Source: Rhodococcus sp. W8901 (lineage in GTDB: Bacteria > Actinomycetota > Actinomycetes > Mycobacteriales > Mycobacteriaceae). Taken from it: DNA of 64,000 bases. A program made the position numbers and the translations under genes. Each line of letters begins with the position of its first letter. Within the stretch, counting starts at the first letter, position 1. Shown here in pieces: positions 17,303-26,654 of the stretch. The notes below the pieces were generated by a model that did not search any database, had not been told where the DNA came from, and was given only the letters and a program-made list of their open reading frames with translations. The stretch is taken from assembly GCF_013348805.1 (NCBI RefSeq), contig NZ_CP054690.1, positions 3,658,001 to 3,722,000 of the forward strand, given 5' to 3'.

Positions 17303-18399
17303 ATGCCGACAGCGGATACCCCCCGTCCACCAGCACACGGAGGCACACCCACGGTGATCGTGATCGGAATCGACCCGCACAAGTCCACCCACACCGCAAC
17401 CGCCGTCGACTCGGCGACCAACAGGGATCTCGGATCACTCCGGATCCGGTCGTCATTCGACGACTATGCCCAGCTGATGACCTGGTCCAAGCAGTGGCCG
17501 GACAGGATCTGGGCGGTGGAGAACGCGTCCGGACTCGGTCACCACCTCACTCAATGGATGATCAGCCGAGGCGAGGCTGTCGTCGACATCCCGTCGACCG
17601 CGACCGCACGGGTGCGCGAACTGTCCCGTGGCGGCCGGCGGAAGAACGACCGCATCGACGCTGCAGCGGCGGCGTGTGTCGCGTTCTCGCAGGGCGACTT
17701 CCGGCCGGTCGCCCCGGAAGGCCACACCGACGTGCTGCGGATCCTCGACGAACGGCGGATCGACCTGGTCAAACAGAACGGCAGGCTCGTCAACCAGCTC
17801 CATGCCCTGCTGCGGGAGCTGTTCCCAGGTGGTCTGGAACGCGAGTTCGACACCGAAGCCGCCGCCCAGCAGCTGAAAGCCTTCGGTCCGGACAGTGGGG
17901 CGGATGCGATGAGAAAGAACATCGCCCTCGACATCATCGGCGACCTCCGCCGACTCCGCTTTCAGATCGACGACCTCACCAACCGGATCAAGACCGAACT
18001 CGCCGCCTGCGGCACCACGCTGCCGAAGATCCCAGGCGTCGGAACAGTGACTGCCGCCCGAATCCTCGCTCGCACCGGCAACCCGATGCGGTTCGCGAAC
18101 GAAGCCGCGTTCGCGAACTACACCGGCACCGCGCCCGTCGAGATCGCCAGCGCCGACAAACAACGGCACCGGCCATCCCGCAGTGGCGACCGAATGCTCA
18201 ACTCGGCCATCCATATCGTCGCCGTCACCCAGGCCAGGACACCCAGCAGCGACGGCTACGCCTACCACCAGCGGAAGATGGCCGAGGCAAGACCTCACGC
18301 GAAGCAATGCGCTGCCTCAAACGGCAAGTCGCGAAACGACTCTGGCGAACAATGCGGGACGACTTCGAGTGGCAGCTCGTGATGCCCCGCGTCTCCTAG
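17303..18399 (+). pseudogene. IS110-family transposase with a C-terminal frameshift
   Basis: DEDD RuvC-like N-terminal domain: VIGIDPHKSTHTA (first Asp), AVENASGLG (Glu), RRKNDRIDAAAA (Asp). The C-terminal Tnp_20 domain follows: LPKIPGVGTVTAARIL, NYTGTAPVEIASADKQRHRPSR with the catalytic Ser region, and DRMLNSAIH. After QRKMAE the frame is wrong: one missing G near 18285 sends translation to a stop at 18382, whereas the next frame reads GKTSREAMRCLKRQVAKRLW and ends at 18399, the normal ending. About 359 codons are in the first frame. Start ATG 17303 is the most likely of several. The stop overlaps the convergent HAD gene. Probably inactive unless frameshifting rescues it. Confidence 0.8.
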
Positions 18400-19157
18400 A
18401 GCGCAGTAGCGAGCAGCGAGATTTCAGCAGCCACGGCCGCCGGATCTGCGCTGACAGTGACATGCGCGACGGTGTCGAGACTCGCGTGCGATCCGACCCG
18501 TACTGCCCGCTCCGCGTTCTTCAGCAGGTCGAAGTCATTGAGGTCATTGCCGAACGCGACGTAGTTCGTGTGCCCCAACGACTCCAGGGCCTCCCACTTA
18601 GTGGTGGACCCCGGCGCGAAGTCGATGATCCCTTCCTCAAGGTGGTGGTTGACCGTCAGTCCCAGAGCTCGACCGGCCGCCGCGAGTGCCGGCATGTCGT
18701 TCGCCCCGAGAACCAGGAACTTCACCACCTCAGGCAAGTCGGCAAATCCGACCATCTGCGCGAGATTGCCTTGATCGACCCGTCCACGGATCGGATGGTC
18801 ATGCGCGCCGGTGTAGGCGTAATCCCAGGGCCCGTCCGCGAGATACGTTGCGTCGAAATGTTCGACGGCGTCCATCAGCTCCTGCAGCACGGCAGCGTCA
18901 AATGCGGCGCGGGCCTGTACCTGTCCGCCGACTGACACGAGACTTCCATTCCCGCCGATCAGCGTCGCGGACGCAAAGGCGCCGTCAAGGACAGGCAGGA
19001 GGTCGCGGATGGGGCGCGCTGACGCGAAAACTGGATGGTATTCGGCTCGTTCGCATTCCTCGATTGCCGCCAGGATTCGGTCATCAATCGTCCGGCCGTC
19101 AAAGCAGAGTGTGCCGTCGATGTCGAAAACTACTGTCCGGGCGTCGAGAGTGAGCAT
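18396..19157 (-). CDS. HAD-superfamily Cof-type phosphatase
   Basis: A 253-residue HAD hydrolase of the Cof class: motif I VVFDIDGTL with both catalytic Asp residues near 11-13, motif II FASARP, a C2-type cap domain (residues about 80-185), motif III Lys in TTKWEAL and motif IV YVAFGNDLNDFDLL. It would dephosphorylate small phosphometabolites; the substrate is not predictable. Its last codon overlaps the IS110 transposase end, so the IS lies flush against it. Inside the lepA-integrated element it is either cargo or host sequence captured with it. Confidence 0.85.
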   Translation of the reverse strand: MLTLDARTVVFDIDGTLCFDGRTIDDRILAAIEECERAEYHPVFASARPIRDLLPVLDGAFASATLIGGNGSLVSVGGQVQARAAFDAAVLQELMDAVEHFDATYLADGPWDYAYTGAHDHPIRGRVDQGNLAQMVGFADLPEVVKFLVLGANDMPALAAAGRALGLTVNHHLEEGIIDFAPGSTTKWEALESLGHTNYVAFGNDLNDFDLLKNAERAVRVGSHASLDTVAHVTVSADPAAVAAEISLLATAL

Positions 19158-19202
19158 CGGAACATCCTACTAACCGACGATGGTCTGACCGAAAGGCCAA
19201 GG

Positions 19203-19239
19203 TGGTGTCGGCCAGCGCTTCCCTCGCTGGCCGACACCA
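19203..19239. terminator. Strong hairpin terminator after the PH/SHOCT gene
   Basis: 15-bp perfect stem TGGTGTCGGCCAGCG/CGCTGGCCGACACCA (19203-19217 with 19225-19239), 7-nt loop CTTCCCT. It ends the 19337-19879 transcript before the HAD gene. Confidence 0.85.
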
Positions 19240-19336
19240 GGCTTTGACCCACTGCGATGTTCGAAGGATCCTGCGATTGACAAACACACAGGAACCCTCC
19301 GTCCACATCGCGCAACCTACGCGCCGGGTCCGACAA

Positions 19337-19879
19337 TCACATCCGAGCCAGCAGCTCCGCCTTCTTCGTCGCGAACTCGTCCTCACCGAGCACGCCCATA
19401 TCCGGCAGCTCCGCGAGCTTCTTGATCTGGTCGGCAATATCCGGCGCCGCGGCGGCCTGCATCACGATCGGGGCGGGAGCTGACGGAGCCGACGCATCGG
19501 CCTTCACCTTCCTGAACGCCTGGATGAACGTCTCAGCGCGGCCGTGCGCAACCTGCTTGATCTCTGCCGAACGGCCCGAAATCGAGATGCTGATGACCTC
19601 GCCGCCCATCTTCTTCGCGTGACCCAGTGACCCGATGGCTGAGAACTCGAACTCTTCAACCTGCGCGCCGAGGAGCGACTTGTCGAAGAAGAACAGGCGC
19701 TGCGTGGTCAGGACGAGCATGCCCTGCTTGCCGCCATAGACGCCCTGGGCGGGCTCGACGACGCGCTCATCGGTGTGGACGCACGGAGTGAGGGCTGAGG
19801 CCTCCTGGAATCCGAAGAACCGGCCCATCTTCACTGGTCCCACACCAGCGCCGAAAGCGGGCAGGTTCAGCCGACTCAA
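19337..19879 (-). CDS. Bacterial PH-like domain plus SHOCT domain protein
   Basis: 180 residues: a PH-like domain over about residues 35-125 (GMLVLTTQRLFFFDKSLLGAQVEEFEF and VISISISGRSAEIKQVAHGRAETF) and a C-terminal SHOCT helix pair (ADQIKKLAELPDMGVLGEDEFATKKAELLARM). Such proteins are frequent next to integrases in actinobacterial prophages, possibly in lysogen physiology or superinfection exclusion; no role is proven. The start is uncertain: TTG 19879 opens the frame, ATG 19828 (MGRFFGF) is the alternative. It lies right beside the distal attachment repeat. Confidence 0.78.
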   Translation of the reverse strand: MSRLNLPAFGAGVGPVKMGRFFGFQEASALTPCVHTDERVVEPAQGVYGGKQGMLVLTTQRLFFFDKSLLGAQVEEFEFSAIGSLGHAKKMGGEVISISISGRSAEIKQVAHGRAETFIQAFRKVKADASAPSAPAPIVMQAAAAPDIADQIKKLAELPDMGVLGEDEFATKKAELLARM

Positions 19880-19916
19880 CCGAACCTATAAAACAGCTTG
19901 ACCTGCAGTAATGCGA

Positions 19917-20018
19917 TCAGCCCAGGTGGTGGGACTCGCCGTGCACGATGTGCGCGATGATGCAGGAGTTCCGGATCTTCGCGGGATCCGTGAACGTCTT
20001 GTCGGCGAAGCTGCTGAT
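19917..20018 (-). pseudogene. Displaced and decayed original 5' end of lepA
   Basis: Thirty-three codons read [16 protein letters not shown] then [12 protein letters not shown] before a stop at 19917. They match LepA residues about 2-29 (compare [19 protein letters not shown] at 15461), with Phe-to-Ser and Asp-to-Val changes that destroy G1. The expected start codon is ATC (20016-20018), preceded by AAGGGG at a ribosome-binding-site distance, so the initiator ATG has mutated. This is the host's pre-insertion lepA start, cut off when the element integrated. Confidence 0.82.
19946..19994. repeat. Attachment-site repeat, distal side (att core)
   Basis: Second copy of the 49-bp lepA segment at 15386-15434 (48 of 49 identical), same orientation, inside the displaced lepA 5' relic. 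Similarity continues weakly on both sides because both copies are lepA-derived. Confidence 0.82.
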
Positions 20019-20153
20019 TTCTGGACCCCTTACCGGGACTGGCACCGGCCCGTTGGCGGGCCACTGTCACGGCGCAAGGATGGTCCAATCACACGCAACG
20101 CCGATTTCTCGGTGCACGGTCGGCGGCACCGGACACAACTAAGCTCGGGCACC

Positions 20154-20711
20154 ATGGCGAGCACGTGGGGCAGCATCGGCAGAAAGCTGGGAGACTTCGC
20201 CGTCGCGCAGGGCCCGAAGCTGCTGAAGCAATTACAGAACTCCGGGACCGTCAAACGCGCGACCGAGGCGATCAGTGGATCCGGACACCCGGGGGTCAAG
20301 CCCGGCCGCCCCGTCGCACACTCTTCGGCGCCCACCGCGCACCGCGCCCGCCGGATCGAATACTCCCCCAGCCTCGACGGGCAGGCCGATCCGGGCGAGG
20401 TCGTCTGGACGTGGGTCGCTTACGAAGAGGACCCGCGTCAGGGCAAGGACCGTCCAGTCCTCGTCGTCGGGCGGGACGGCCACACATTGCTGGGGTTGAT
20501 GCTGTCGTCGAACCGCGAGCGGGACGACGACCGCAACTGGTTGGCCCTGGGCACCGGCACGTGGGATTCGGAGCACCGCCCCAGCTGGGTTCGCCTCGAT
20601 CGCGTCCTGGACGTCCCGGAGGCGGGCATCCGTCGCGAGGGCGCCATTCTCGATCGCCCCCGCTTCGAGGCGATCGCCGCGCGCCTGCGATCGGACTACA
20701 GCTGGAGCTGA
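20154..20711 (+). CDS. PemK/MazF-like family protein beside lepA
   Basis: A 185-residue protein: a basic N-terminal third (RKLGDFAVAQGPKLLKQLQN), then a PemK-like barrel (GEVVWTWVAYEEDPRQGKDRPVLVVGRDGHTLLGLMLSSN and HRPSWVRLDRVLDVPEAGIRREGAILDRPRFEAIAARL). The equivalent gene sits divergently next to lepA in mycobacteria, so it belongs to the host side of the integrated element. No antitoxin gene is adjacent, so a free-standing role is more likely than a toxin-antitoxin pair; endoribonuclease activity is not established. A TAAGCT box 8 nt before ATG 20154 suggests a leaderless start. Confidence 0.78.
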   Translation: MASTWGSIGRKLGDFAVAQGPKLLKQLQNSGTVKRATEAISGSGHPGVKPGRPVAHSSAPTAHRARRIEYSPSLDGQADPGEVVWTWVAYEEDPRQGKDRPVLVVGRDGHTLLGLMLSSNRERDDDRNWLALGTGTWDSEHRPSWVRLDRVLDVPEAGIRREGAILDRPRFEAIAARLRSDYSWS

Positions 20712-20729
20712 GTTCTCGAACAAACGAAA

Positions 20730-20766
20730 GGAAGGGTCCGCCGCATCCCGTGCGGCGAACCCTTCC
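20730..20766. terminator. Bidirectional terminator between the PemK-like and aquaporin genes
   Basis: Stem GGAAGGGT/ACCCTTCC (20730-20737 with 20759-20766) continuing into an inner CCGCA/TGCGG stem, between convergent stops at 20711 and 20781. Confidence 0.82.
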
Positions 20767-20780
20767 GTCACTTATTGCGG

Positions 20781-21614
20781 TCAGTCGTTGAGACGATCGA
20801 ATCGACCGAACAGCGCGCGATAGATGACTGCACCGAGCGCGCCGCCGATCAGCGGGAAGACGATGAACAACCACACCTGACCCATTGCACCGTCCTGGAA
20901 CGGAGCAACCGCGAAGCTGCGGGCCGGGTTTACGGACGTGTTGTCGATCGGGATCGAGATGAGGTGGATCACCGCGAGGGTGAAGCCGATGGAAACACCC
21001 GCGAGGGGCACATCCGAAAGCTGATCGGTCGAGGCGAGGACGACGAACACGAGCAGTGCCGTCAGCAGGATCTCGATCGTCATCGCCGCACCGATGCCGT
21101 AGCCGGGCTCGATGAGCTTGCCCAGCGGTCCGCTCTCCGCCGACGGACTGTGGATGCCCCAGCCGTTCGCGGCGAGTCCGTCGGTCTTTCGGTCGTAGGT
21201 CGGCAGGCTCTGCGCGATCGCATACACCGCCAACCCGGCGAAAAGACCACCGATCACCTGCGCGAGCGCGTACAGGCCGGCCTTGGCTGCGGAGATGCGG
21301 CCGAGGATGAAGTGGCCCAACGTCACCGCGGGGTTCACGTGGCATCCCGAGATCGGGCCGATCGAGTAGACGAGGAACATCAGCGTCAGACCGAACGCAA
21401 GCGCGATACCGAGCTGACCGACCTTGGCCCCCGCGAAAACTGCAGTACCGATTGCGGAGAAGACGAGCACGAAGGTCCCTACGCCCTCGGCCAGGTACTT
21501 CTTCAGATCGGAGATCGGCTCCTTCTCCGCAATCTCCTGTGCCGTGCCCTCAGCCCGGTACTTCTTCAGGCCGGAATTCGACCCCTCGTCCGCAATATCC
21601 TTGGCTGTCGACAT
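20781..21614 (-). CDS. Aquaporin (MIP family channel)
   Basis: A 277-residue six-span channel with both NPA boxes: GCHVNPAVTLGH in the first half and NTSVNPARSFAVAPF in the second. The Arg after the second NPA and the His in ALAFGLTL...ISGCH context suit a water-selective AqpZ-like pore rather than a glycerol facilitator. An unusual cytoplasmic N-terminus of about 45 residues repeats a motif (SGLKKYRAEGTAQEIAEKE, SDLKKYLAEG), suggesting an internal duplication. Start ATG 21614; an 18-codon upstream extension lacks support. It fits the osmotic theme of ectABC but is not linked to it. Confidence 0.92.
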   Translation of the reverse strand: MSTAKDIADEGSNSGLKKYRAEGTAQEIAEKEPISDLKKYLAEGVGTFVLVFSAIGTAVFAGAKVGQLGIALAFGLTLMFLVYSIGPISGCHVNPAVTLGHFILGRISAAKAGLYALAQVIGGLFAGLAVYAIAQSLPTYDRKTDGLAANGWGIHSPSAESGPLGKLIEPGYGIGAAMTIEILLTALLVFVVLASTDQLSDVPLAGVSIGFTLAVIHLISIPIDNTSVNPARSFAVAPFQDGAMGQVWLFIVFPLIGGALGAVIYRALFGRFDRLND

Positions 21615-21766
21615 ACACCCACCTCTCGAACCGCGTTGCCTGCGTTGTCGATCGGACTTTACGTACAAGAAGGTCGGTTTCCCGGGATTTCGGATAGGCC
21701 CGAGTCCGAATCGGTATGCGGGAGCGCCGGTTCCGCCACGAAAACGCGAACCGGACGATCGTCGGT

Positions 21767-21796
21767 TTGAGATCGCCGTGCCGATGCTGGTAGTGT
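21767..21796 (+). promoter_or_regulatory. Probable rpsT promoter
   Basis: TTGAGA (21767-21772), 18-bp spacer, TAGTGT (21791-21796), 70 bp before the rpsT GTG. It fits a housekeeping sigma-factor promoter. Confidence 0.55.
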
Positions 21797-21865
21797 CGTC
21801 GGTCGGCGCACCCTTGCGCTCAGAGCTTTTCGACAGTAACCAGCAAAGACGACAGGATTTTACGC

Positions 21866-22126
21866 GTGGCCAACATCAAGTCCCAGGTGAAGCGGATCCG
21901 CACCAACGAGCGCAACCGACTCCGCAACCAGTCGGTCAAGTCCTCGCTGCGTACGGCGATCCGTTCCTTCCGCGAGGCCGCGGCAGCCGGTGACAAGGAC
22001 AAGGCCAACGAGCTCCTCGTCGCCACCAGCCGCAAGCTCGACAAGGCAGCCAGCAAGGGCGTCATTCACGCCAACCAGGCTGCCAACAAGAAGTCGGCGC
22101 TTGCGCAGGTCGCCAACTCTCTCTGA
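21866..22126 (+). CDS. rpsT: Ribosomal protein S20
   Basis: 86 residues, full length: [21 protein letters not shown] at the start and [19 protein letters not shown] at the end, the helical 16S rRNA-binding bundle of the small subunit. It starts at GTG with AGGA 9 nt upstream and is followed by its own terminator, so it is monocistronic. It diverges from the aquaporin gene and converges on holA. Confidence 0.97.
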   Translation: MANIKSQVKRIRTNERNRLRNQSVKSSLRTAIRSFREAAAAGDKDKANELLVATSRKLDKAASKGVIHANQAANKKSALAQVANSL

Positions 22127-22168
22127 CAAGTTTCTGACGGTTCCGCCGTCGCAAGCTCTGTAGAAAAA

Positions 22169-22199
22169 AGCCCCCGATCATCGATCGGGGGCTCTTTTC
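22169..22199 (+). terminator. Intrinsic terminator of rpsT
   Basis: Stem GCCCCCGAT/ATCGGGGGC (22170-22178 with 22184-22192) preceded by AAAAAA and followed by TCTTTTCC, so it can work both ways. One of the few U-tracted terminators here. Confidence 0.92.
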
Positions 22200-22300
22200 C
22201 GTGCGCGGACGAGGCGGTGTGGAAGTACTCGGACTGGCGGGAGACGGATCCGGCCGGGACACGACCCCGACCCCGCCCGAATCCGGCCGGTCGGCGCCCG

Positions 22301-23278
22301 TCAGCGGCCGCCGTGGAGCGCCACGACCCGCTGGACCGCCCACTCGACGGCGAAGTCGGCGTCGGCGGCCTGGCCCTTCACGTCGGCATTGAGCTTGGCG
22401 ACAACCTGCAGCGCCTCACCGATCGATGCCGGGTCCCATCCGCGCGCCTGTCCCTGCGCTTTCTTGATCTTCCACGGCGGCATTCCCAGCTCCGACGCCA
22501 TCCGGAACGGGTCGCCTCGGCCAGCCGAGCCGACCCGCGCGATGGTGTGGACCGCGTCAGCGAGGGCATCGGCGAGGAGGACGTGCGGGACACCGCGATG
22601 CATGGCCCACCGTAGGGCCTCCATGGCGCCACGCCGATCGCCGGCCACCGCCTTGTCGGCGACATCGAAGCCCGACACCTCTGCCTTGCCGGAGTAGTAC
22701 CGCTGGACCGCGACGGCGTCGATCTTGCCACCGGTATCGGCCACCAGCTGCGAACACGCGGCGGCCAGTTCACGCAGGTCCGATCCCACGGATTCGACGA
22801 CCAACTCGATTACCTCGGGCGAGACTCGCACACCCGCGGCACGGAACTCTCCCCGGACGAATTCCACCCGCTCACCGGGCTTGAGCTTGGCGCACTGGTG
22901 CACGGTGGCACCCGACTTCTGGAGCACACCTGCCATCGCCTTCGCCCGGCCGGCGCCGGAGTGGAGCACGATCAGCACCACGCCCTCGGGGAGGTCCGCG
23001 GCCGCGTCCTGCACGAGGGCCACCGCGTCCTTGCCGGCCTCGGCCGCGGCCTCGAGCACGAGCACCCGATCCTCCGCGAACAGGGAGGGGCTGAGCAGTT
23101 CCGCCAACTCCGGAGCACTGGTGTCCCCCGCGCGCAACCGCGAGACCGGAACGTCCTCCGCCGCCGAACCGGCCGCGGCGCGGACGGCGGCGATGACCGA
23201 GGCGACCGCCCGCTCGACCAACAACTCCTCGTCACCGAGAACGAGGTGGAGCGATTCGGGCCGCGTAGAGGTGCTCAC
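22301..23278 (-). CDS. holA: DNA polymerase III subunit delta
   Basis: Clamp-loader delta subunit, 325 residues, which opens the beta sliding clamp. It has the N-terminal [14 protein letters not shown], the degenerate AAA+ fold, [28 protein letters not shown] in the middle and the C-terminal collar domain ([13 protein letters not shown]). It starts at GTG 23278, overlapping the comEC stop as GTGA, so it is the last gene of comEA-comEC-holA. Confidence 0.95.
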   Translation of the reverse strand: MSTSTRPESLHLVLGDEELLVERAVASVIAAVRAAAGSAAEDVPVSRLRAGDTSAPELAELLSPSLFAEDRVLVLEAAAEAGKDAVALVQDAAADLPEGVVLIVLHSGAGRAKAMAGVLQKSGATVHQCAKLKPGERVEFVRGEFRAAGVRVSPEVIELVVESVGSDLRELAAACSQLVADTGGKIDAVAVQRYYSGKAEVSGFDVADKAVAGDRRGAMEALRWAMHRGVPHVLLADALADAVHTIARVGSAGRGDPFRMASELGMPPWKIKKAQGQARGWDPASIGEALQVVAKLNADVKGQAADADFAVEWAVQRVVALHGGR

Positions 23279-25665
23279 CGGACGATGGTGCCATGAGAGC
23301 GCCCCACCACCGCAAGTGCCCCGGACCCGGACCGAACCACCGCGACGTCGCCGTCGCGGTCGGTTCGCATCGTCACCGCGCCGAGTGCGCCGACCTTCGC
23401 GACGATGCCGGGATTGGGATGCCCGAACAGGTTGTCGGCGCCCACGCTCACGACCGCGACCCGGGGCCGGACCGCGGTGAGGAATTCCGGTGCGGTGGTG
23501 CGGGATCCGTGGTGCGGCAACTTCAGGACGTCCGCGCGCAGCGACACCCCCGAGCGCAGCAACGCCCGCTGGCCGGACTCCTCCACGTCGCCGGTCAGCA
23601 GGATGCGGCCGGCGGGAGTCTCGGCCATGATCACCAGCGAGCCGTCGTTGGCGGCGTCGTCGGCGGCCGCGGGGTCACGCGGCGTCGGGACCAGAGGACC
23701 CAGCACCGTCATCCGCAGGTCGGCCACCGTCAGTTCGCGCCCCGGTTCGAGCCGCAGCAGCCCGGCTCCGGCCCGTGAGGCGGCGGCCGACACGAAGCGG
23801 AAGCCGCCCCGGGGAAGGTCGGCCGGACCGATCGCCACCGCGCCGACTGCCCGGTCGCCGAGGACGCCGTCGAGTCCGCCGTAATGGTCGGCGTGTAGGT
23901 GGGTGATGATCACGAGCGCGATCTCGTCCACACCGAGACGGCGCAGGCACTGGTCCATTGCCCGCGGCTCGGGTCCCGCATCGACGACGACGGCCCGACC
24001 GTCGCCCGCCGCCAGGACCAGACCGTCGCCCTGACCGACGTCGCACGCGACGAACCGCCAACCGGCCGCGGGCCATCCCGGCGAGTACAGCCGCGTCGGT
24101 ACCCATATCGTCGCGACACCGATGCCGAGCGCCAGCAGCATGCGGCGCGAGGATCGGTACCGCATCGCCAACCCCGCCAGCACGACGCCGACCGACACGA
24201 TCACCGCTCCGGTCAGCCCACCGGCGACGACCACCGTCCCTCCCGGCACCGCCGCGGCCCGGTCCGCCGCCTCGAGGAGCCACCACAGCGGCGGGCCCGC
24301 GATCCGGACGACGAGGGCGGCCGCCGGGAGCCACACGGACGCCAGGATCGCCGTCACCGCCCCGACGATCGTGATCGGTGCGACCACCGGCGCGACGAGG
24401 ACGTTCGCGACGATCGACACCACGCTCACCGTGCCCGACATCGCGGCCACGAGCGGTGCGGTCACGACGAACGCCGCCACCGCGACCGCCCACGTCTCGG
24501 CGAGCCAACGCGGCCAGCCCCGCGCCCGGAGCCGTTCCACCAACACCGGAGACACCAGCACCAGTCCGGCGGTCGCGGCCACCGACAGCGCGAACCCGAA
24601 ATCGACAGCGAGCGCCGGAAACAGCGCGAGCAGCACGATCACCGAGCCGGCGAGTGCGGGGATCGCCTGCTTCCGCCGTCCGGTCGTCAACGCCAACAGT
24701 GCGATACAGCCCATCGCCGCGGCGCGCAGCACACTCGGGGAGGGCCGGGCGACCACGACGAAGGCAGCCAGCGCCACGCCCGCCAACAGCGCCCCGGCGC
24801 GCGGGCCAACCCCGATCCCCCGCACCACCAACAGGACTGCACCGAGGACGATCGAAATGTTCGCGCCGGACACGGCCGTCAGGTGCGAGAGCCCGGCCGC
24901 GGTGAACTCGTCCTTCACCTCCTGCGGCAGCGCGGAGACATCGCCGACGACGAGTCCGGGCAACAACCCGGCCTGATCCGCCGGGAGTGCCTCGGCGGTC
25001 GCCGTCGCCAGCCGATCACGGATCGCCCCCGCCCAGCGCTGGATCACGGGCGGTGGGCCGACGCCGGACGGCGGACCGGTGGCCCGCACCACGGCGACGG
25101 TGAGGTCACTGCGCTGCGGTGTGTCGAGACGGCCCCGCAGTGTGAGCCGCTGTCCGGGAAGCAGGGCAGCCCATTCGGGCCCCTCCGCGAACACCAGAAC
25201 CGCGCCGCCCGCGCGGATCTCCGTTCCGCGGTCGGTGACCGCGCGCAACGACGCCCGGATCATCAGCTGACGCCCGCCCCCGAACCCTGCGCTCCGCAGC
25301 GGCTTCGGATCGTCGTCGACGATCACGGACAGGGTTGCCGAACCACCCGCTGCCGCGCGCACCGCGAGAGGATGGGCTTCCACGGCGTGGGTGCGCACCG
25401 CGATCGCCACCGCAAACCCGGATCCGATCAGCGTGGCCGCCAGGAGACCCGCCGCGATCATCGCCCACCGCGATCCGCGCGCGTCGGCGCCGGTCCGACG
25501 GCGCACGAGAATCGGAACGGCCAGCACCGTCCCGACGCACGCGAGGACCACCGCCGCCACCACCGCGCAGCGCCACCCGGCGTGCAGTCCCAGGAGCATG
25601 ACACCCCAACTCACGAGCGCGGCCGGAACCAGTCTGAGATCGAGCTGGTGCTCCCGCTCCGTCAC
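23275..25665 (-). CDS. comEC: ComEC/Rec2 DNA-uptake channel with C-terminal metallo-beta-lactamase domain
   Basis: A 796-residue polytopic membrane protein predicted to pass single-stranded DNA during natural transformation. In order: two N-terminal membrane spans, a DUF4131/OB-like extracellular domain, the competence domain with about ten spans ([21 protein letters not shown] is the family signature), and a metallo-beta-lactamase domain with [11 protein letters not shown] and KLPHHGSRT metal motifs. I use GTG 25665, overlapping the comEA stop as GTGA; the longer frame upstream lies within comEA. No other competence genes are in the window, so active uptake is not shown. Confidence 0.94.
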   Translation of the reverse strand: MTEREHQLDLRLVPAALVSWGVMLLGLHAGWRCAVVAAVVLACVGTVLAVPILVRRRTGADARGSRWAMIAAGLLAATLIGSGFAVAIAVRTHAVEAHPLAVRAAAGGSATLSVIVDDDPKPLRSAGFGGGRQLMIRASLRAVTDRGTEIRAGGAVLVFAEGPEWAALLPGQRLTLRGRLDTPQRSDLTVAVVRATGPPSGVGPPPVIQRWAGAIRDRLATATAEALPADQAGLLPGLVVGDVSALPQEVKDEFTAAGLSHLTAVSGANISIVLGAVLLVVRGIGVGPRAGALLAGVALAAFVVVARPSPSVLRAAAMGCIALLALTTGRRKQAIPALAGSVIVLLALFPALAVDFGFALSVAATAGLVLVSPVLVERLRARGWPRWLAETWAVAVAAFVVTAPLVAAMSGTVSVVSIVANVLVAPVVAPITIVGAVTAILASVWLPAAALVVRIAGPPLWWLLEAADRAAAVPGGTVVVAGGLTGAVIVSVGVVLAGLAMRYRSSRRMLLALGIGVATIWVPTRLYSPGWPAAGWRFVACDVGQGDGLVLAAGDGRAVVVDAGPEPRAMDQCLRRLGVDEIALVIITHLHADHYGGLDGVLGDRAVGAVAIGPADLPRGGFRFVSAAASRAGAGLLRLEPGRELTVADLRMTVLGPLVPTPRDPAAADDAANDGSLVIMAETPAGRILLTGDVEESGQRALLRSGVSLRADVLKLPHHGSRTTAPEFLTAVRPRVAVVSVGADNLFGHPNPGIVAKVGALGAVTMRTDRDGDVAVVRSGSGALAVVGRSHGTIVR

Positions 25666-26585
25666 AGCACCACCAGTTCGCGCAGCTTCGCCAGCCGCGC
25701 CGGACCGATGCCGTCCACCTCCCCCAGTTGCGCGATGTCGGTGAACTTGCCGTTGGTCTGGCGCCACGCCACGATCGCGGCGGCGGTGACCGGGCCCACC
25801 CCCGGCAGCGCGTCCAGCTCCGCCTCCCCGGCGGTGTTCAGGTTGACCTTGCCGACGGCCTTCGCGGTCGCGCCGGGTGTGGCCGCCGCCGCGCTCGCCC
25901 CCGAGCTCACGCGGGCGCTGCCGACCGTGACCGGCGCGCCCTCAGCCGGGGCGACCCCCACCAGTATCTGGTCGCCGTCGTCGACACGCTCGGCCATGTT
26001 GAGCCCCAACACATCCGCGCCGGGTCGCGGGCCGCCGGCCGCGGCGAGCGCGTCGGCGATCCTCGACCCCGGTGGCAGCAGCACCAGACCCGCCTGATTG
26101 ACCAGGCCCACGACACTCACCACCACCTGGGCAGCCGGTTCCGGGGGTGCGGGCGGCGCCGCCTGTGAGGAGACGCTCTCGGCAACTTCGGTGTCTCCGG
26201 CCCCGACGTCCCGGACCTCCACGGCAGGCAGCGGCGGAACCACCTGTGCGGTGGGCCTGTCCCGCCACACCGTCACCGCCGCGATTCCCGCCGCCACCAG
26301 CGCGACGACGACGAGCGCCGCGGCACCACGACGACCGGGACTCAGCCGGGCGCCGGGCCAGCGCGGAGACGGACGTTCGGGGCCCGGTTCGGCGGAGAAA
26401 TCGTCCGCCTCGGTTGCCTCGGCCAGCCACTCGGGAGCCCAGGCGCGTGGGTGCGCCTCCCCCACAGCGTTATCGGAGTCGTCGTCGTGGTCGCGGCCGC
26501 TCGACCCGACACGAGCCGACGGCGGCAGCACGGCAGCCGAGGCGAGCCGTCGCCGCACCCGCGCACGATCCTGATCGGTACCCAT
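25662..26585 (-). CDS. comEA: ComEA-like helix-hairpin-helix DNA receptor
   Basis: A 307-residue protein: a cytoplasmic disordered N-terminus (about residues 1-85), one membrane span (AALVVVALVAAGIAAVTVW), an extracytoplasmic SLBB domain (VVSVVGLVNQAGLVLLPPGSRIADAL) and a C-terminal ComEA-type double helix-hairpin-helix (VNLNTAGEAELDALPGVGPVTAAAIV, then GEVDGIGPARLAKL). It would bind incoming DNA and pass it to ComEC, the next gene, to which it is coupled by GTGA. A TACCGT box 7 nt before the ATG (26593-26598) suggests a leaderless start. Confidence 0.93.
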   Translation of the reverse strand: MGTDQDRARVRRRLASAAVLPPSARVGSSGRDHDDDSDNAVGEAHPRAWAPEWLAEATEADDFSAEPGPERPSPRWPGARLSPGRRGAAALVVVALVAAGIAAVTVWRDRPTAQVVPPLPAVEVRDVGAGDTEVAESVSSQAAPPAPPEPAAQVVVSVVGLVNQAGLVLLPPGSRIADALAAAGGPRPGADVLGLNMAERVDDGDQILVGVAPAEGAPVTVGSARVSSGASAAAATPGATAKAVGKVNLNTAGEAELDALPGVGPVTAAAIVAWRQTNGKFTDIAQLGEVDGIGPARLAKLRELVVL

Positions 26586-26654
26586 GACGCCGACGGTAGG
26601 GTCCCGCCGCGACGGCGGAACCCCGGAGAGCCCGCCGGAAAGAAATCCTGTGGA

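Noticed and set aside
20154-20711. PemK-like gene as half of a toxin-antitoxin pair brought in by the element
   Set aside because: It lies outside the att repeat, no antitoxin gene adjoins it, and the same gene neighbours lepA in mycobacteria without an element.
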